Shown here: positions 7,236 through 15,224 of the stretch, piece by piece
Numbering within the stretch: the first letter of the stretch is position 1
Layout of the letters: each line of letters starts with the position of its first letter
From: an uncultured Beijerinckiaceae bacterium
GTDB taxonomy: Bacteria; Pseudomonadota; Alphaproteobacteria; Rhizobiales; Beijerinckiaceae
Length of the DNA stretch: 28,174 nucleotides
NCBI GenBank assembly: GCA_937873345.1
Contig: CALMRL010000007.1
Span: 1-28,174, forward strand
Direction of reading: 5' to 3'
Notes under the pieces: model-generated
The model's database searches: none
What the model saw: only the letters and a program-made list of their open reading frames with translations
Told to the model about the DNA's origin: nothing
Program-made: the position numbers and the translations under genes

Positions 7236-7703
7236 TCAGTGCGGCTCGACAGCCTTTGTCATGTCGTAGCGGATCGATCGCCAATCCTTCCCGAACATGG
7301 CGTCGTCGATCCTCCAGGCGCTGTTCTCCTTGATCAGCCGGTATCGCACCACGATCTCATCAGCGTCCTGCCCGTTGCGGTAGTGCACGGCTTCTACGGC
7401 CTCGCTATCGGTCGCGAGGTCTTCCACGACGCCGGTGACCCGCCATCCCTGCATCTCCTGGACACCCATCAGAAAGTCGGCGTTCCAGGCGAAGCCGTGA
7501 TCGTCATCGACCTTCGACAAGAAGGTGTGGAAGTTCTTCGTCTCGATCTGGCGCTCCAGACGATCGCGTGGCTCGGTCTCGGTCACCGTGGCGATCTTCG
7601 GCGCGACGCTCTCCATCCATGCCTTGGGCGACATGGCGATAGTGTTCGTTGCCGCAAACGATGGCGTGACGGCCAACGGCAGGACGATCGACAGCACACG
7701 CAT
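7236..7703 (-). CDS. Exported DUF3828-like protein
   Basis: The product is 155 aa from the ATG that opens a signal peptide (MRVLSIVLPLAVTPSFA, cut before ATN); an upstream ATG at 7766 would bury this signal. The mature part has the layout of small periplasmic DUF3828-type proteins: an N-terminal helix, a DPLL-like stretch (here WNADFLMGVQ), beta strands with DADEIVVRYRLIKENSAWRI, and a final segment FGKDWRSIRYDMTKAV. The WRI-D-D-x-F pattern before the last helix is typical. Function in the family is unknown; some members are lysozyme-inhibitor-like in fold. The assignment is by eye. Confidence 0.7.
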   Translation of the reverse strand: MRVLSIVLPLAVTPSFAATNTIAMSPKAWMESVAPKIATVTETEPRDRLERQIETKNFHTFLSKVDDDHGFAWNADFLMGVQEMQGWRVTGVVEDLATDSEAVEAVHYRNGQDADEIVVRYRLIKENSAWRIDDAMFGKDWRSIRYDMTKAVEPH

Positions 7704-7790
7704 GACGCCTAAAGCTCCAGGGAAGGGCATGCGCGGCAGCCTACCGTGCGAAGCAACATCCGGCATAGCCGAACGAACGATGGCACCTAC

Positions 7791-8107
7791 GTGACTGCTG
7801 AGGGCTTGTCAGCACGGCACAGGGCAAAATTGCCGCTGCTCGTGGTATGTAGGCGCAGGGAAGTCAGCCCGCGCATTAGAGCACTGGTCGCCTCACGGAG
7901 GGCCGAACTCGCCGCTCGCGAGCCGTCGTTGGAACCGCGCGAGTGCCCATTCGACATCTACGATCGCGAGCAAGCGATCCTCCGCATGGTCGGTGGCGAG
8001 GCCGGTCTTGCCGAGCTGGTGCGGAGGTCGATAATCTCCACCTCACCCTGTCCGGTCCTACCGCCGCCGAGATGAGCGAGTTCATGCGCAAGCTCTGTCA
8101 GGACTGA
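7791..8107 (+). pseudogene. Likely frameshifted small gene
   Basis: One frame encodes RIRALVASRRAELAAREPSL and FDIYDREQAILRMVGGEAGL, then degenerates after AELV (near 8020). Another frame continues with AEVDNLHLTLSGPTAAEMSE and ends FMRKLCQD at TGA 8105-8107. Joined, the pieces give one continuous soluble helical protein, so a one- or two-base indel near 8018-8028 is suspected. The start is uncertain: GTG at 7791 is the first plausible codon and has no good ribosome-binding site. No family is recognised. Confidence 0.35.
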
Positions 8108-8139
8108 TCAGCGCCGCGGCGGCAGGCAGTTCTCGTCGG

Positions 8140-8403
8140 TCAGCACGCGCGCAGCACACTGAACGGCGTCGGGATGATCACCGTGCGCCCCGCGGCGACC
8201 ATGTGCGTCTCGATCGCCATCTCGTCGGCGTCGCCGATCATCTGGATCGAAGTTGGACGCACCATGTGGCGGTTGCCGTCCACGTCATCGAATTCGACGT
8301 GCTGCTCGTAGCTGTCGTGCAGTTCGGCGCGAGGTACTGCGGCAACCAGAAGGTGCCCATCGGCGTTGATCAGCCGATGACGCTCGCGTCCGACCAATGC
8401 CAT
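8140..8403 (-). CDS. Small hypothetical protein
   Basis: The frame encodes 87 aa. It has a well-formed soluble sequence with alternating strands (RHRLINADGHLLVAAVPR, EQHVEFDDVDGNRHMV, MAIETHMVAAGRTVIIP). The acidic turn DDVDGNRH could bind metal, but this is speculation. No signal peptide and no strong ribosome-binding site are visible before the ATG. It faces away from the restriction-modification gene downstream on the plus strand. The plus-strand mirror frame 8203-8415 is less convincing. Confidence 0.5.
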   Translation of the reverse strand: MALVGRERHRLINADGHLLVAAVPRAELHDSYEQHVEFDDVDGNRHMVRPTSIQMIGDADEMAIETHMVAAGRTVIIPTPFSVLRAC

Positions 8404-8719
8404 GCTAGAACTTAGACGCCCTACCCGCGACAGCCGACGCCGTCAGGGCGCGCCGCCTACGCGTTCGCCGCTGTGTCGGTGCGGCTGGCGTCGCGATCGG
8501 CCCGCTTGCGGTCAGTCGTCGTCCGAGCATGCGCTCAGGGGCAATCATACATCAGGCGCACGTGTAGCGTTGCCGGACGGCAACATCCTCCCTGGGGCGA
8601 CACACCAGCGGGGTGCTCGTTTACGGAGACGCCGTTTTCTACCTTGAGTTTGTCAAGTGGCGGTGCAAGTTGCCCCCAGGATTCGGTCGCGAGTATGACC
8701 GGCGAGCGGGGAGCACTCG
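8404..8719. other. Gap before the restriction-modification gene
   Basis: No convincing gene is seen in this 316-bp stretch. It contains one strong palindrome at 8569-8584 and, near its end, the ribosome-binding site GGGGAG at 8708-8713. It probably holds the promoter for the large gene that follows. Confidence 0.5.
8569..8584. promoter_or_regulatory. Perfect palindrome upstream of the restriction gene
   Basis: GTTGCCG and CGGCAAC flank a 2-base centre GA, giving perfect 7-bp arms. It lies about 140 bases before the start of the restriction-modification gene. It could be an operator or a short RNA hairpin in a long leader; no controller-protein gene is visible nearby. Confidence 0.4.
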
Positions 8720-8722
8720 GTG

Positions 8723-11590
8723 ATGACACCGCAGCAGTTCATCGAACGCTGGAAGCCTGTCGCTCTGTCCGAGCGCGCGGCCGCCCAGTCCCACTTCAAC
8801 GACCTATGCCATCTGCTTGATCATCCGACGCCGATCCAGGCCGACCCGCGCGGCGAGCACTTCGCATTTGAAAAGGGCTTACAGAAGTCCGGTGGCGGCC
8901 TCGGTTTCGCCGACGTGTGGAAGCGCCAGCACTTCGCCATGGAGTACAAGAAGAAGAAGCGCAACCTCGGAGAGGCGCTCGACCAACTCGCGCGGTACGC
9001 TCTGGCTCTGGAGAGTCCGCCGCTGCATATCGCCTGCGATACTGACCAGTTCCGCGTAGTCACCGCCTGGACCAACACCGTCCCGATTTCCTACGACATC
9101 AGCCTCGATGATCTGCGTGAACCAGCCAAGCTCGACATCCTGCGGGCTGCCTTTCACGAACCGATTAAGTTGCGCAAGGGCGGCAGCCGCGCCGATCTCA
9201 CCAAGAAAGCCGCGGATCGCTTCTCCAGTATCGCCCTGCGCCTACGCGAGCGCGGGCACGCGCCAGAAGCCGTCGCTCACCTCGTCAATCGTCTGGCGTT
9301 CTTGTTCTTTGCCGAAGACGTTCGTGTGCTGCCCTCCGGCTACTTCCGCCGGGCGATCGAAGAAGTCGCGGGCCGTCCGCAGGACACCAAGCCGCTCTTC
9401 GACGCCCTCTTCGCCGTCCTGCACAAGGGTGGCCGATTCGGACTGGAGCGCCTGCCGCACATCAACGGCGGCCTCTTCGATGAGCAGCCCGCGCTGCCTC
9501 TCGACGAGGGCGACGTGCAGTTGCTGATCGAGGCGGGTCGCCAAGACTGGGCACACATCGACCCATCGATCTTCGGCACGCTGTTCGAGCGCTTCCTCGA
9601 CCCTGACAAGCGGGCGCAGATCGGCGCGCATTACACCGATACCGAGAAGATCATGCGCATTGTCGAGCCGGTGCTGCTGCGCCCGCTACGTGCCGAGTGG
9701 GAAGAGGCGCGGTTGGAGATCGAGCGCCTGACCGACAGGGCTCGCAAGAAGGGGCCGAAGTCGAAGGATTGGCAGCGAGCGGAGGAACATCGCTCCGTCT
9801 TCTTGGAGCGGCTGCGGACGCTGGAAATACTTGATCGTGCCTGCGGCTCAGGCAACTTCCTGTATTTGGCACTGCACGCCGTTAAGGACTTGGAGCATGC
9901 AGTCAACCAACACTGCGAAGTCTATGGGCTGCCCCCGCGTATGCCGATGGTCGGACCGGAAATCTTGCGCGGGCTGGAGGTCAACCCGCTCGCCGCCGAA
10001 CTGGCGCGCACGACGGTGTGGATCGGCGACATCCAGTGGGCGGTGCGCAACGGCTTCTACATGCGGCCAGAGCCGATCTTGCGGCGGCTCGACACGATCG
10101 AGTGTCGGGACGCCTTGATAGGACCTCCCGTCACCGAGCTAGACACGCGGTCACCTCGCTCGCAAGAGGCGCCCTGGCCGCGAGCCGAGTTCATCGTCGG
10201 CAACCCGCCCTTCCTCGGCGGCAAGATGCTGCGCCGAAACCTCGGCGATATCGCCGTCAAGGCGCTGTTCGAGACTTACCTCGGACGCGTGCCCGCCGAG
10301 GCCGACCTCGTCACCTATTGGTTCGAGAAGGCCCGTGCTCAGATTGCACGTGGCGATGCGCGTCGCGCTGGTCTAGTGACGACGAACTCGATCCGCGGGG
10401 GTGCCAACCGGCGCGTATTGGAGCGGATAGCCGCCGGAATGCCGATTTTCTCGGCGTGGGCTGACGAGCCGTGGATCGTTGACGGCGCGGCAGTACGCGT
10501 GTCGCTCGTCTGCTTCGGAGAGGCTGCCGCAGATGAGACGATAGAGTTGAATGGCGAGCCGGTTGAGCGCATCAAGCCGGACCTGACCGGCGTCGGCGCG
10601 GACCTGACCGGGGTCGCGCGGCTGGTCGAGAACCGTGGCGTCGCCTTTATGGGCAACACCAAGGGGGGCGCCTTTGACGTGCCCGGCGACGTGGCGAGGG
10701 CGTGGCTTGCGGAGCCGCTGAACGTGAACGGTCGGCCAAATGCGGATGTGCTGAGGCCTTGGATCAATGGGCTCGACATCGTCAGACGCCCGCGGGACAT
10801 GTGGATCATCGACTTCAATACGATCAGCAGCGATAACGAGGCGGCCTTCTATGCTGGGCCATTCGCGCACGTGCTCGCGCGGGTGAAGCCTGATCGGATC
10901 AAGAACCGGCGGGAGGCCTATGCTCGCAACTGGTGGAAACATGTCGAAGCGCGCCCGGCGCTGACGGCATCTCTCGACCCTCTTACTCGCTACATTGGCA
11001 CAGCGCGGGTTGCCAAGCACCGCCTGTTCGGTTGGTTTGATCCGATTGTGGTGCCGGACTCCCAGGTAATCGCCATTGCGCGCGACGACGATACCGCATT
11101 TGGCATACTCCACTCCCGCTTCCACGAGGCGTGGTCGCTGCGTCTCTGCTCATGGCTCGGCGTCGGGAATGACCCGCGGTACACGCCAACCTCTACGTTC
11201 GAGACGTTCCCGTTTCCGGTTCATCTGACGCCGAACATCTCAGCCAAGGCTTATGCGGGCGTGCCAGCCGCCCGGCGTATTAGTGCGGCAGCCGGAAAGC
11301 TACACGCTCTCCGTTCGGCATGGCTGAATCCCGCTGACCGGATACGGATCGATCCGGAGATCGTATCGGGCTTTCCAGATCGCATTCAACCCCGCGACGC
11401 GACCGCCGCTGAAGTGCTTCAGAAGCGCACGCTGACGAACCTCTACAACGAGCGCCCTCGTTGGCTTATCGACGCACATGCCGAAGTCGATCGTGCTGTG
11501 GCTGCGGCTTACGGGTGGGCGGAAGACATCCCAACGGACGAGGCGCTTGCGCAGCTCGTCGTTCTAAACAGGCAGCGCATGCCCGTTTGA
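8723..11590 (+). CDS. MmeI-like single-chain restriction-methylation enzyme (type IIL/IIG)
   Basis: The product is 955 aa (956 if the adjacent GTG at 8720 is used; numbering here counts that GTG as 1); GGGGAG precedes it. The N-terminus has the nuclease motif D65-x9-E75-Y-K77, the spacing of MmeI-type PD-ExK nucleases. A helical linker contains SIFGTLFERFLDP and GAHYT (283-306), typical of this family. The N6-adenine methyltransferase core follows: SAM motif ACGSGNF (374-380) and catalytic NPPF (495-498). The remainder, to residue 956, contains the target-recognition region and a C-terminal helical tail. Such enzymes methylate one strand of an asymmetric site and cut about 20 bases away; one polypeptide gives self-protection and defence, so no separate methylase is needed and none is seen. 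Length and motif order are complete, so it is likely active. The recognition sequence cannot be read from this alone. Confidence 0.9.
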   Translation: MTPQQFIERWKPVALSERAAAQSHFNDLCHLLDHPTPIQADPRGEHFAFEKGLQKSGGGLGFADVWKRQHFAMEYKKKKRNLGEALDQLARYALALESPPLHIACDTDQFRVVTAWTNTVPISYDISLDDLREPAKLDILRAAFHEPIKLRKGGSRADLTKKAADRFSSIALRLRERGHAPEAVAHLVNRLAFLFFAEDVRVLPSGYFRRAIEEVAGRPQDTKPLFDALFAVLHKGGRFGLERLPHINGGLFDEQPALPLDEGDVQLLIEAGRQDWAHIDPSIFGTLFERFLDPDKRAQIGAHYTDTEKIMRIVEPVLLRPLRAEWEEARLEIERLTDRARKKGPKSKDWQRAEEHRSVFLERLRTLEILDRACGSGNFLYLALHAVKDLEHAVNQHCEVYGLPPRMPMVGPEILRGLEVNPLAAELARTTVWIGDIQWAVRNGFYMRPEPILRRLDTIECRDALIGPPVTELDTRSPRSQEAPWPRAEFIVGNPPFLGGKMLRRNLGDIAVKALFETYLGRVPAEADLVTYWFEKARAQIARGDARRAGLVTTNSIRGGANRRVLERIAAGMPIFSAWADEPWIVDGAAVRVSLVCFGEAAADETIELNGEPVERIKPDLTGVGADLTGVARLVENRGVAFMGNTKGGAFDVPGDVARAWLAEPLNVNGRPNADVLRPWINGLDIVRRPRDMWIIDFNTISSDNEAAFYAGPFAHVLARVKPDRIKNRREAYARNWWKHVEARPALTASLDPLTRYIGTARVAKHRLFGWFDPIVVPDSQVIAIARDDDTAFGILHSRFHEAWSLRLCSWLGVGNDPRYTPTSTFETFPFPVHLTPNISAKAYAGVPAARRISAAAGKLHALRSAWLNPADRIRIDPEIVSGFPDRIQPRDATAAEVLQKRTLTNLYNERPRWLIDAHAEVDRAVAAAYGWAEDIPTDEALAQLVVLNRQRMPV

Positions 11591-11695
11591 GCTGATCATG
11601 GCCTCTCGGCATCCGGAGCCGTCGAACCGCTTGCCTCGCGGTGGGCGCCCAATAGGCCTTGCTCATGTGATCGCCCGGCTCGACCAGGCAGCAGC

Positions 11696-11762
11696 CTATC
11701 ATTAGAGCTGCCTTTGACATTCTGATCGTCTCAGATCATCATATCAAAGGCTCTATTGATAG
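11696..11762. promoter_or_regulatory. Large nested palindrome, candidate recombination site or operator
   Basis: The left arm 11696-11720 (CTATCATTAGAG, then CCTTTGACAT) matches the reverse complement of the right arm 11741-11762 (CTATCAATAGAG, then CCTTTGATAT) at 20 of 22 positions, with a 3-base insertion (CTG) in the left arm. Inside lies a second inverted repeat TCTGA-TCGTC-TCAGA (11721-11735). It sits directly in front of, and touching, the serine recombinase gene, where resolvases normally have their res sites and self-repress. Confidence 0.6.
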
Positions 11763-11773
11763 GATCATGCCCG

Positions 11774-12322
11774 TTGATCGTCGGCTACGCGCGCACCTCG
11801 ACCGCCACCCAAATCGCTGGACTTGAGGGGCAACAGCGCGAGCTGGAGGCGGCGGGGGTCGAGAAGCTGTTTAAGGAGCAGACCAGCGCGCTCGGCGACC
11901 GGAAGGCGTTGAATGACATGATTGAGTTCGTGCGCGAGGGCGACGCCGTCATCGTCACGAGACCATGTCGTCTTGCGCGATCGGTTGCTGATCTCTGCAC
12001 AACGATGACGCGCCTGGAGAAGAAGGGCGTAGCATTGCGCATCCAGAGCATGGGCGTGGATACATCGACGCCGACGGGAAGGCTGATGCTGACCCTGCTC
12101 GGCGCCATTAGCGCCTTCGAGCGCGATCTCATGCTTGAACGTCAGCTTGTCGGCATTGCCGCAGCCAGGGCGGCAGGCAAGTACAAGGGCCGTAAAGCGA
12201 CGGCGATGGCGCGACGCGACGAGATCGTCGCCCTGGCTGCTTCCGGCATAACGCGCGAGGCCGTGGCCAAGCAACTCGGTATCGGCGTGGCATCGGTGTA
12301 CCGCGCACTGCGATTAACGTAA
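11774..12322 (+). CDS. Serine recombinase (resolvase/invertase family)
   Basis: The product is 182 aa. The TTG start gives the canonical beginning MIVGYARTST and has AGGA 9 bases upstream; a TTG at 11756 with AAAGG upstream is the alternative and would place the start inside the nested palindrome. The catalytic serine is in the YARTS motif (about residue 8). The catalytic arginine region (RPCRLARSVADL) and the typical TPTGRLMLTLLGAISAFERD are intact. The C-terminus is a helix-turn-helix (ITREAVAKQLGIGVASVYRA). Enzymes of this size resolve cointegrates or dimers, or invert DNA between two sites. The adjacent palindrome is the probable site. It may stabilise a plasmid or be the relic of a Tn3-type element; no transposase is visible. 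Confidence 0.93.
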   Translation: MIVGYARTSTATQIAGLEGQQRELEAAGVEKLFKEQTSALGDRKALNDMIEFVREGDAVIVTRPCRLARSVADLCTTMTRLEKKGVALRIQSMGVDTSTPTGRLMLTLLGAISAFERDLMLERQLVGIAAARAAGKYKGRKATAMARRDEIVALAASGITREAVAKQLGIGVASVYRALRLT

Positions 12323-12349
12323 ATCAGATCGGAGAGCTGCGCGGCTTAC

Positions 12350-12724
12350 TTACTGTGATGGCGCCATCGTGCCCGTCGTCTTTAAGCGCGACGACCGCAC
12401 CCAGCCTTGCACGTCGCTGCCGTCCGCGCGAAGATACATGACAGACGTCCAGCCATCGTCGGTTGCCGAGTAGGCGATCACCGCATCACGCGGGATGATG
12501 AAGATGCCGATCATGGGACACGACTCGTTCGGTGCCATGTAGAATTGGAGTCGTCCTGCACCGATCACGACCTGCGCCAGGGGTGGGGAGAAGATCGGCG
12601 CCTCAGTCTTCGAGAGCGCGCGACAGTCGGTGGCTGCCTCCGACGAGCCGACCGTCATTGGACAGAGCGTCGTGATGCTGAGGAACGTCAGGAAGGCGAT
12701 CCGGAGCATGCGCTTGATCGTCAT
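12350..12724 (-). CDS. Exported protein with SH3-like region
   Basis: The product is 124 aa. GAGG lies 6 bases before the ATG. A signal peptide (core IAFLTFLSITTLCPMTV, cut near SEA) leads to a short mature protein. Its second half (IPRDAVIAYSATDDGWTSV, then VQGWVRSSRLK) has the W-x-x-V and G-W-V patterns of bacterial SH3-like domains, which bind cell-wall or protein ligands outside the membrane. Two cysteines (near C34 and C69) could pair. It is convergent with the serine recombinase. Confidence 0.65.
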   Translation of the reverse strand: MTIKRMLRIAFLTFLSITTLCPMTVGSSEAATDCRALSKTEAPIFSPPLAQVVIGAGRLQFYMAPNESCPMIGIFIIPRDAVIAYSATDDGWTSVMYLRADGSDVQGWVRSSRLKTTGTMAPSQ

Positions 12725-12832
12725 AGATGCCTCGGTCGCCCGCCTGCCCCCGGCGTTCCTGCACGAGCGATCGGTCGAGCCCTAAAGCTTCGAAACGGCG
12801 AGACGATCGATAGTCTGACGAGGTCGAGACCG

Positions 12833-13287
12833 TCACGGCCGCACATACCCATGCGCCTCCGGCGACGTAAAGGGTACATAGACGAGGTGGTGAGAAAGCG
12901 CATCATCTCGGCGACTGGCGGCCGATCATGCGCGGAGACGATGTCGATGGCGCGCCAGCGTCATCGCGGTCGTTGCCTCTACAAAACCAAAGGCGCGAGC
13001 CATCGCGACCGAGGCAGCGGCGGAGGTCGAGCCGGGCGGCGACAGCAGCACGGGCTCGTCTTTCGACGCAGCCGATGGCCGCGTGACCGCTGGTGATGGT
13101 CTGCGCGCCGTGCGCGCGGCCAGCATCGGCGGGCGGGATAGGTATCAAGACAGACGGTAGGCTCGCCAAGGGACACGTCGTCTCGATCAGCTCGCATCCT
13201 GCGGATGCTTCGCCTCTCGACCCGACGCAAGCGGATGCCTGTCGCCTCGATGACCTCGCTCGCAAGCTCGCTCGCTCCTCGATGCAC
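12833..13287 (-). pseudogene. Probable gene remnant with frameshift and in-frame TGA
   Basis: On the minus strand one frame (from ATG 13287) gives a coherent ELASEVIEATGIRLRRVERR and DDVSLGEPTVCLDTYP. Another frame then reads PAVTRPSAASKDEPVLLSPP and MARAFGFVEATTAMTLA, meets TGA at 12926-12928, and continues in frame with DDALSHHLVYVPFTSPEAHG to TGA 12833-12835. One frameshift (near 13130-13150) and one stop would explain the pattern. No family is recognised. The plus-strand frame 12407-13096 is arginine-rich and rejected. The call is tentative; the region may simply be non-coding. Confidence 0.3.
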
Positions 13288-13438
13288 ACGGCATCCGCTT
13301 TATTGAGCGAGTTGTTCGTCGAGCTATGCGTAACGGATAATGCTATATATACAAGTAATTAATTGCGTCACCTTATCTGCATATGAGATTATTTGCTTAC
13401 GGTTTGTGCGACCGTTACACTGCGCATGTAAGGACATC

Positions 13439-14995
13439 ATGATTATCAAGAACTATTATGGCCGTACTGGGTCTGGAAAATCCAGCGTCATGAAGGAGGG
13501 CATTGTCGCGAGGCAAGGCTGCTATATCCTCGTCGTACCCCGCAAGAACTCGATTGATGAGAGCTACCACGATCTCAATAAGCTCGCTCGTGGCACCGGC
13601 GTCAAGATCAGCATACGGAAGTTCTTGCGAGAGAACCGCAAGCGACACAACACGAAGATCGCGCAGGAAATTATAGACTGCATCGCGCAGTTCGATGCTG
13701 ACGCCGATCACTGCTGCCTCATCATTACGCAGGCCGCGTTTCAGCTTCTTGACCTGAGCGGATGCGCAGGCTGGCACCTCCGGCTCGACGAGCTTCTCGT
13801 CAATGGCAATCCGAGCGGCGTGCTGTTCGCGCCGATCATGCATGCAGGTATTGCTTCGATATACACGATCGAGCCGCTGACCGCTGAGGACCTCGTTGCC
13901 GGTATCGATGAAGACCTGAGGCGGCTATGCTTGCGGCCAAACGTCAAAGCGGCCGATGTCATGCAGGACCCGCAGCTTGGCAAAGAACACCAGAACCTGT
14001 TCTTCCGCGTCGCATCACCGATCCCAACGTACATCGATGCGCAGAGCCTGGATGAGATTGCGCAACGTCGCTGCTGGTGGTGCTCGCCATGGACGCTCGA
14101 CCACGCGAAGTGCTTCGCATCCATCGAGATCGCGGCTTGCGACATCGAGCTATCGCTGATGCACCTGCTGTCTCCGAGACCGTATGAGATGGTGCTGGTC
14201 GGGGCGCCGGTTTCGACAGCGCGCATCCGCATCTTGTACTTCGACGCCAGCAAAGCGACGTGCTCGGCCGAATACTGGAAAACCGATCAGGGCAAAGCCA
14301 ATCTCGCACTGGTCGGCAAAGAGATGGCCCGACGTGGCGGTGTTGATTTCTGGACCTGCAACGAATCGGCCGAAAGCGTGCTCAAGCCGTTGATGCCGAA
14401 GCATAGCGCGATCCGAGAGCGCAAGCGCAAGGATGGCGGTGATGCCGAGGAACTGAATGAGGTGGATGGCACCTGGATAAGGCAGCAGCAGGACGGCATC
14501 AACAACTACCGGGAGTGTACGTCCTGCGCCATTATCATCAGCTCGAAGGCGCAGGAGCACGAGGCCATCTTCGAGAAGCTGAACCCAGCCGCGAACCGGG
14601 CCGCGATCTCGAAGAGCCGTGAGGATGGCTTGATCTTCCAGTTCGTTTCACGCGGCGCACCCCGCTGCGAGGACTTTGCAGGTGAGTACACGATCTACGT
14701 CTACGATCGACAGCAGGCCGAGGCGTTGCGCGACAAGCTGCTCGGATACGATTTCCCGCTGACGGAGATCGAGCACATAGCGCTCCCAGGCTTCACCGAT
14801 CGTGTCCGACCGGCACAGGGTCGCAAACCAATCTACTTGACGCCGGAGTCGCGCAAGGAGGCGGAGCGTGCCAGCAGCAGGGCTCGCTCGAAGAAGAGCC
14901 GTGACAAGAAGAAGCTTGCCGCGTCGCATGCGAGATCAGTTCGACCAGAGCCGGGATGGTGTCTTGGAGGGGAGGGAGACAACCATGCTGGGTGA
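13439..14995 (+). CDS. P-loop, superfamily 2 helicase-like protein
   Basis: The product is 518 aa. AAGGA lies 4 bases before the chosen ATG; the longer frame from 13340 runs through an AT-rich promoter-like stretch and is rejected. Walker A is G8-R-T-G-S-G-K14-S-S. A motif Ia-like LVVPRKN (31-37), the segment LIITQAAF (94-101) and the Walker B-like LRLDEL (D117, E118) follow in the order seen in DEAD/DEAH helicases. A later segment NNYRECTSCAIIISSKAQ resembles the second RecA-like domain of phage and plasmid helicases. The C-terminus is a strongly basic tail (SSRARSKKSRDKKK), probably nucleic-acid-binding. The exact role is unknown; plasmid or phage replication fits the context. It overlaps the next gene by 11 bases. 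Confidence 0.6.
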   Translation: MIIKNYYGRTGSGKSSVMKEGIVARQGCYILVVPRKNSIDESYHDLNKLARGTGVKISIRKFLRENRKRHNTKIAQEIIDCIAQFDADADHCCLIITQAAFQLLDLSGCAGWHLRLDELLVNGNPSGVLFAPIMHAGIASIYTIEPLTAEDLVAGIDEDLRRLCLRPNVKAADVMQDPQLGKEHQNLFFRVASPIPTYIDAQSLDEIAQRRCWWCSPWTLDHAKCFASIEIAACDIELSLMHLLSPRPYEMVLVGAPVSTARIRILYFDASKATCSAEYWKTDQGKANLALVGKEMARRGGVDFWTCNESAESVLKPLMPKHSAIRERKRKDGGDAEELNEVDGTWIRQQQDGINNYRECTSCAIIISSKAQEHEAIFEKLNPAANRAAISKSREDGLIFQFVSRGAPRCEDFAGEYTIYVYDRQQAEALRDKLLGYDFPLTEIEHIALPGFTDRVRPAQGRKPIYLTPESRKEAERASSRARSKKSRDKKKLAASHARSVRPEPGWCLGGEGDNHAG

Positions 14996-15224
14996 CGCGT
15001 GCTTCGACTTTATCGACGCTACCGAGAGGGCGGCCGTGAAGCTGGCCGAGGCCGTTCACTGGTACTCGGCGCCAGACGGGACGTGGAACTACGGCGAGGA
15101 GATTGACGCGCTGCACCTGCGTGGGGTTACGACATCATCCTCAAACGTCGAAGGTGGCGTGATTGGCTACAAGCCGATCTGGCTTGCGAGGTTGAGGTGG
15201 AACAGCTCGCCTTCGCGAATGTAG
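14985..15224 (+). CDS. Small protein with possibly replaced C-terminus
   Basis: The frame encodes 79 aa. The ATG follows GGAGG by 9 bases and overlaps the helicase-like gene by 11 bases, so translation is likely. Residues 1-45 look natural (DFIDATERAAVKLAEAVHWY, then PDGTWNYGEEIDALHL). The last 30 residues change character and run 58 bases into the opposite-strand tyrosine recombinase gene. The original gene may have been cut by the arrival of the recombinase block, or the junction may be an attachment site. No family is recognised. Confidence 0.45.
   Translation: MLGDACFDFIDATERAAVKLAEAVHWYSAPDGTWNYGEEIDALHLRGVTTSSSNVEGGVIGYKPIWLARLRWNSSPSRM

Noticed and set aside
32..11666. 14-base near-repeat TAGGCCTTGC-C/T-CAT at 32-45 and 11653-11666, as possible element ends
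   Set aside because: A 13-of-14 match is expected by chance many times in a window of this size and no flanking similarity extends it.
12407..13096. Plus-strand frame of 229 codons
   Set aside because: Arg-rich mirror of the minus-strand exported protein and remnant; no ribosome-binding site.
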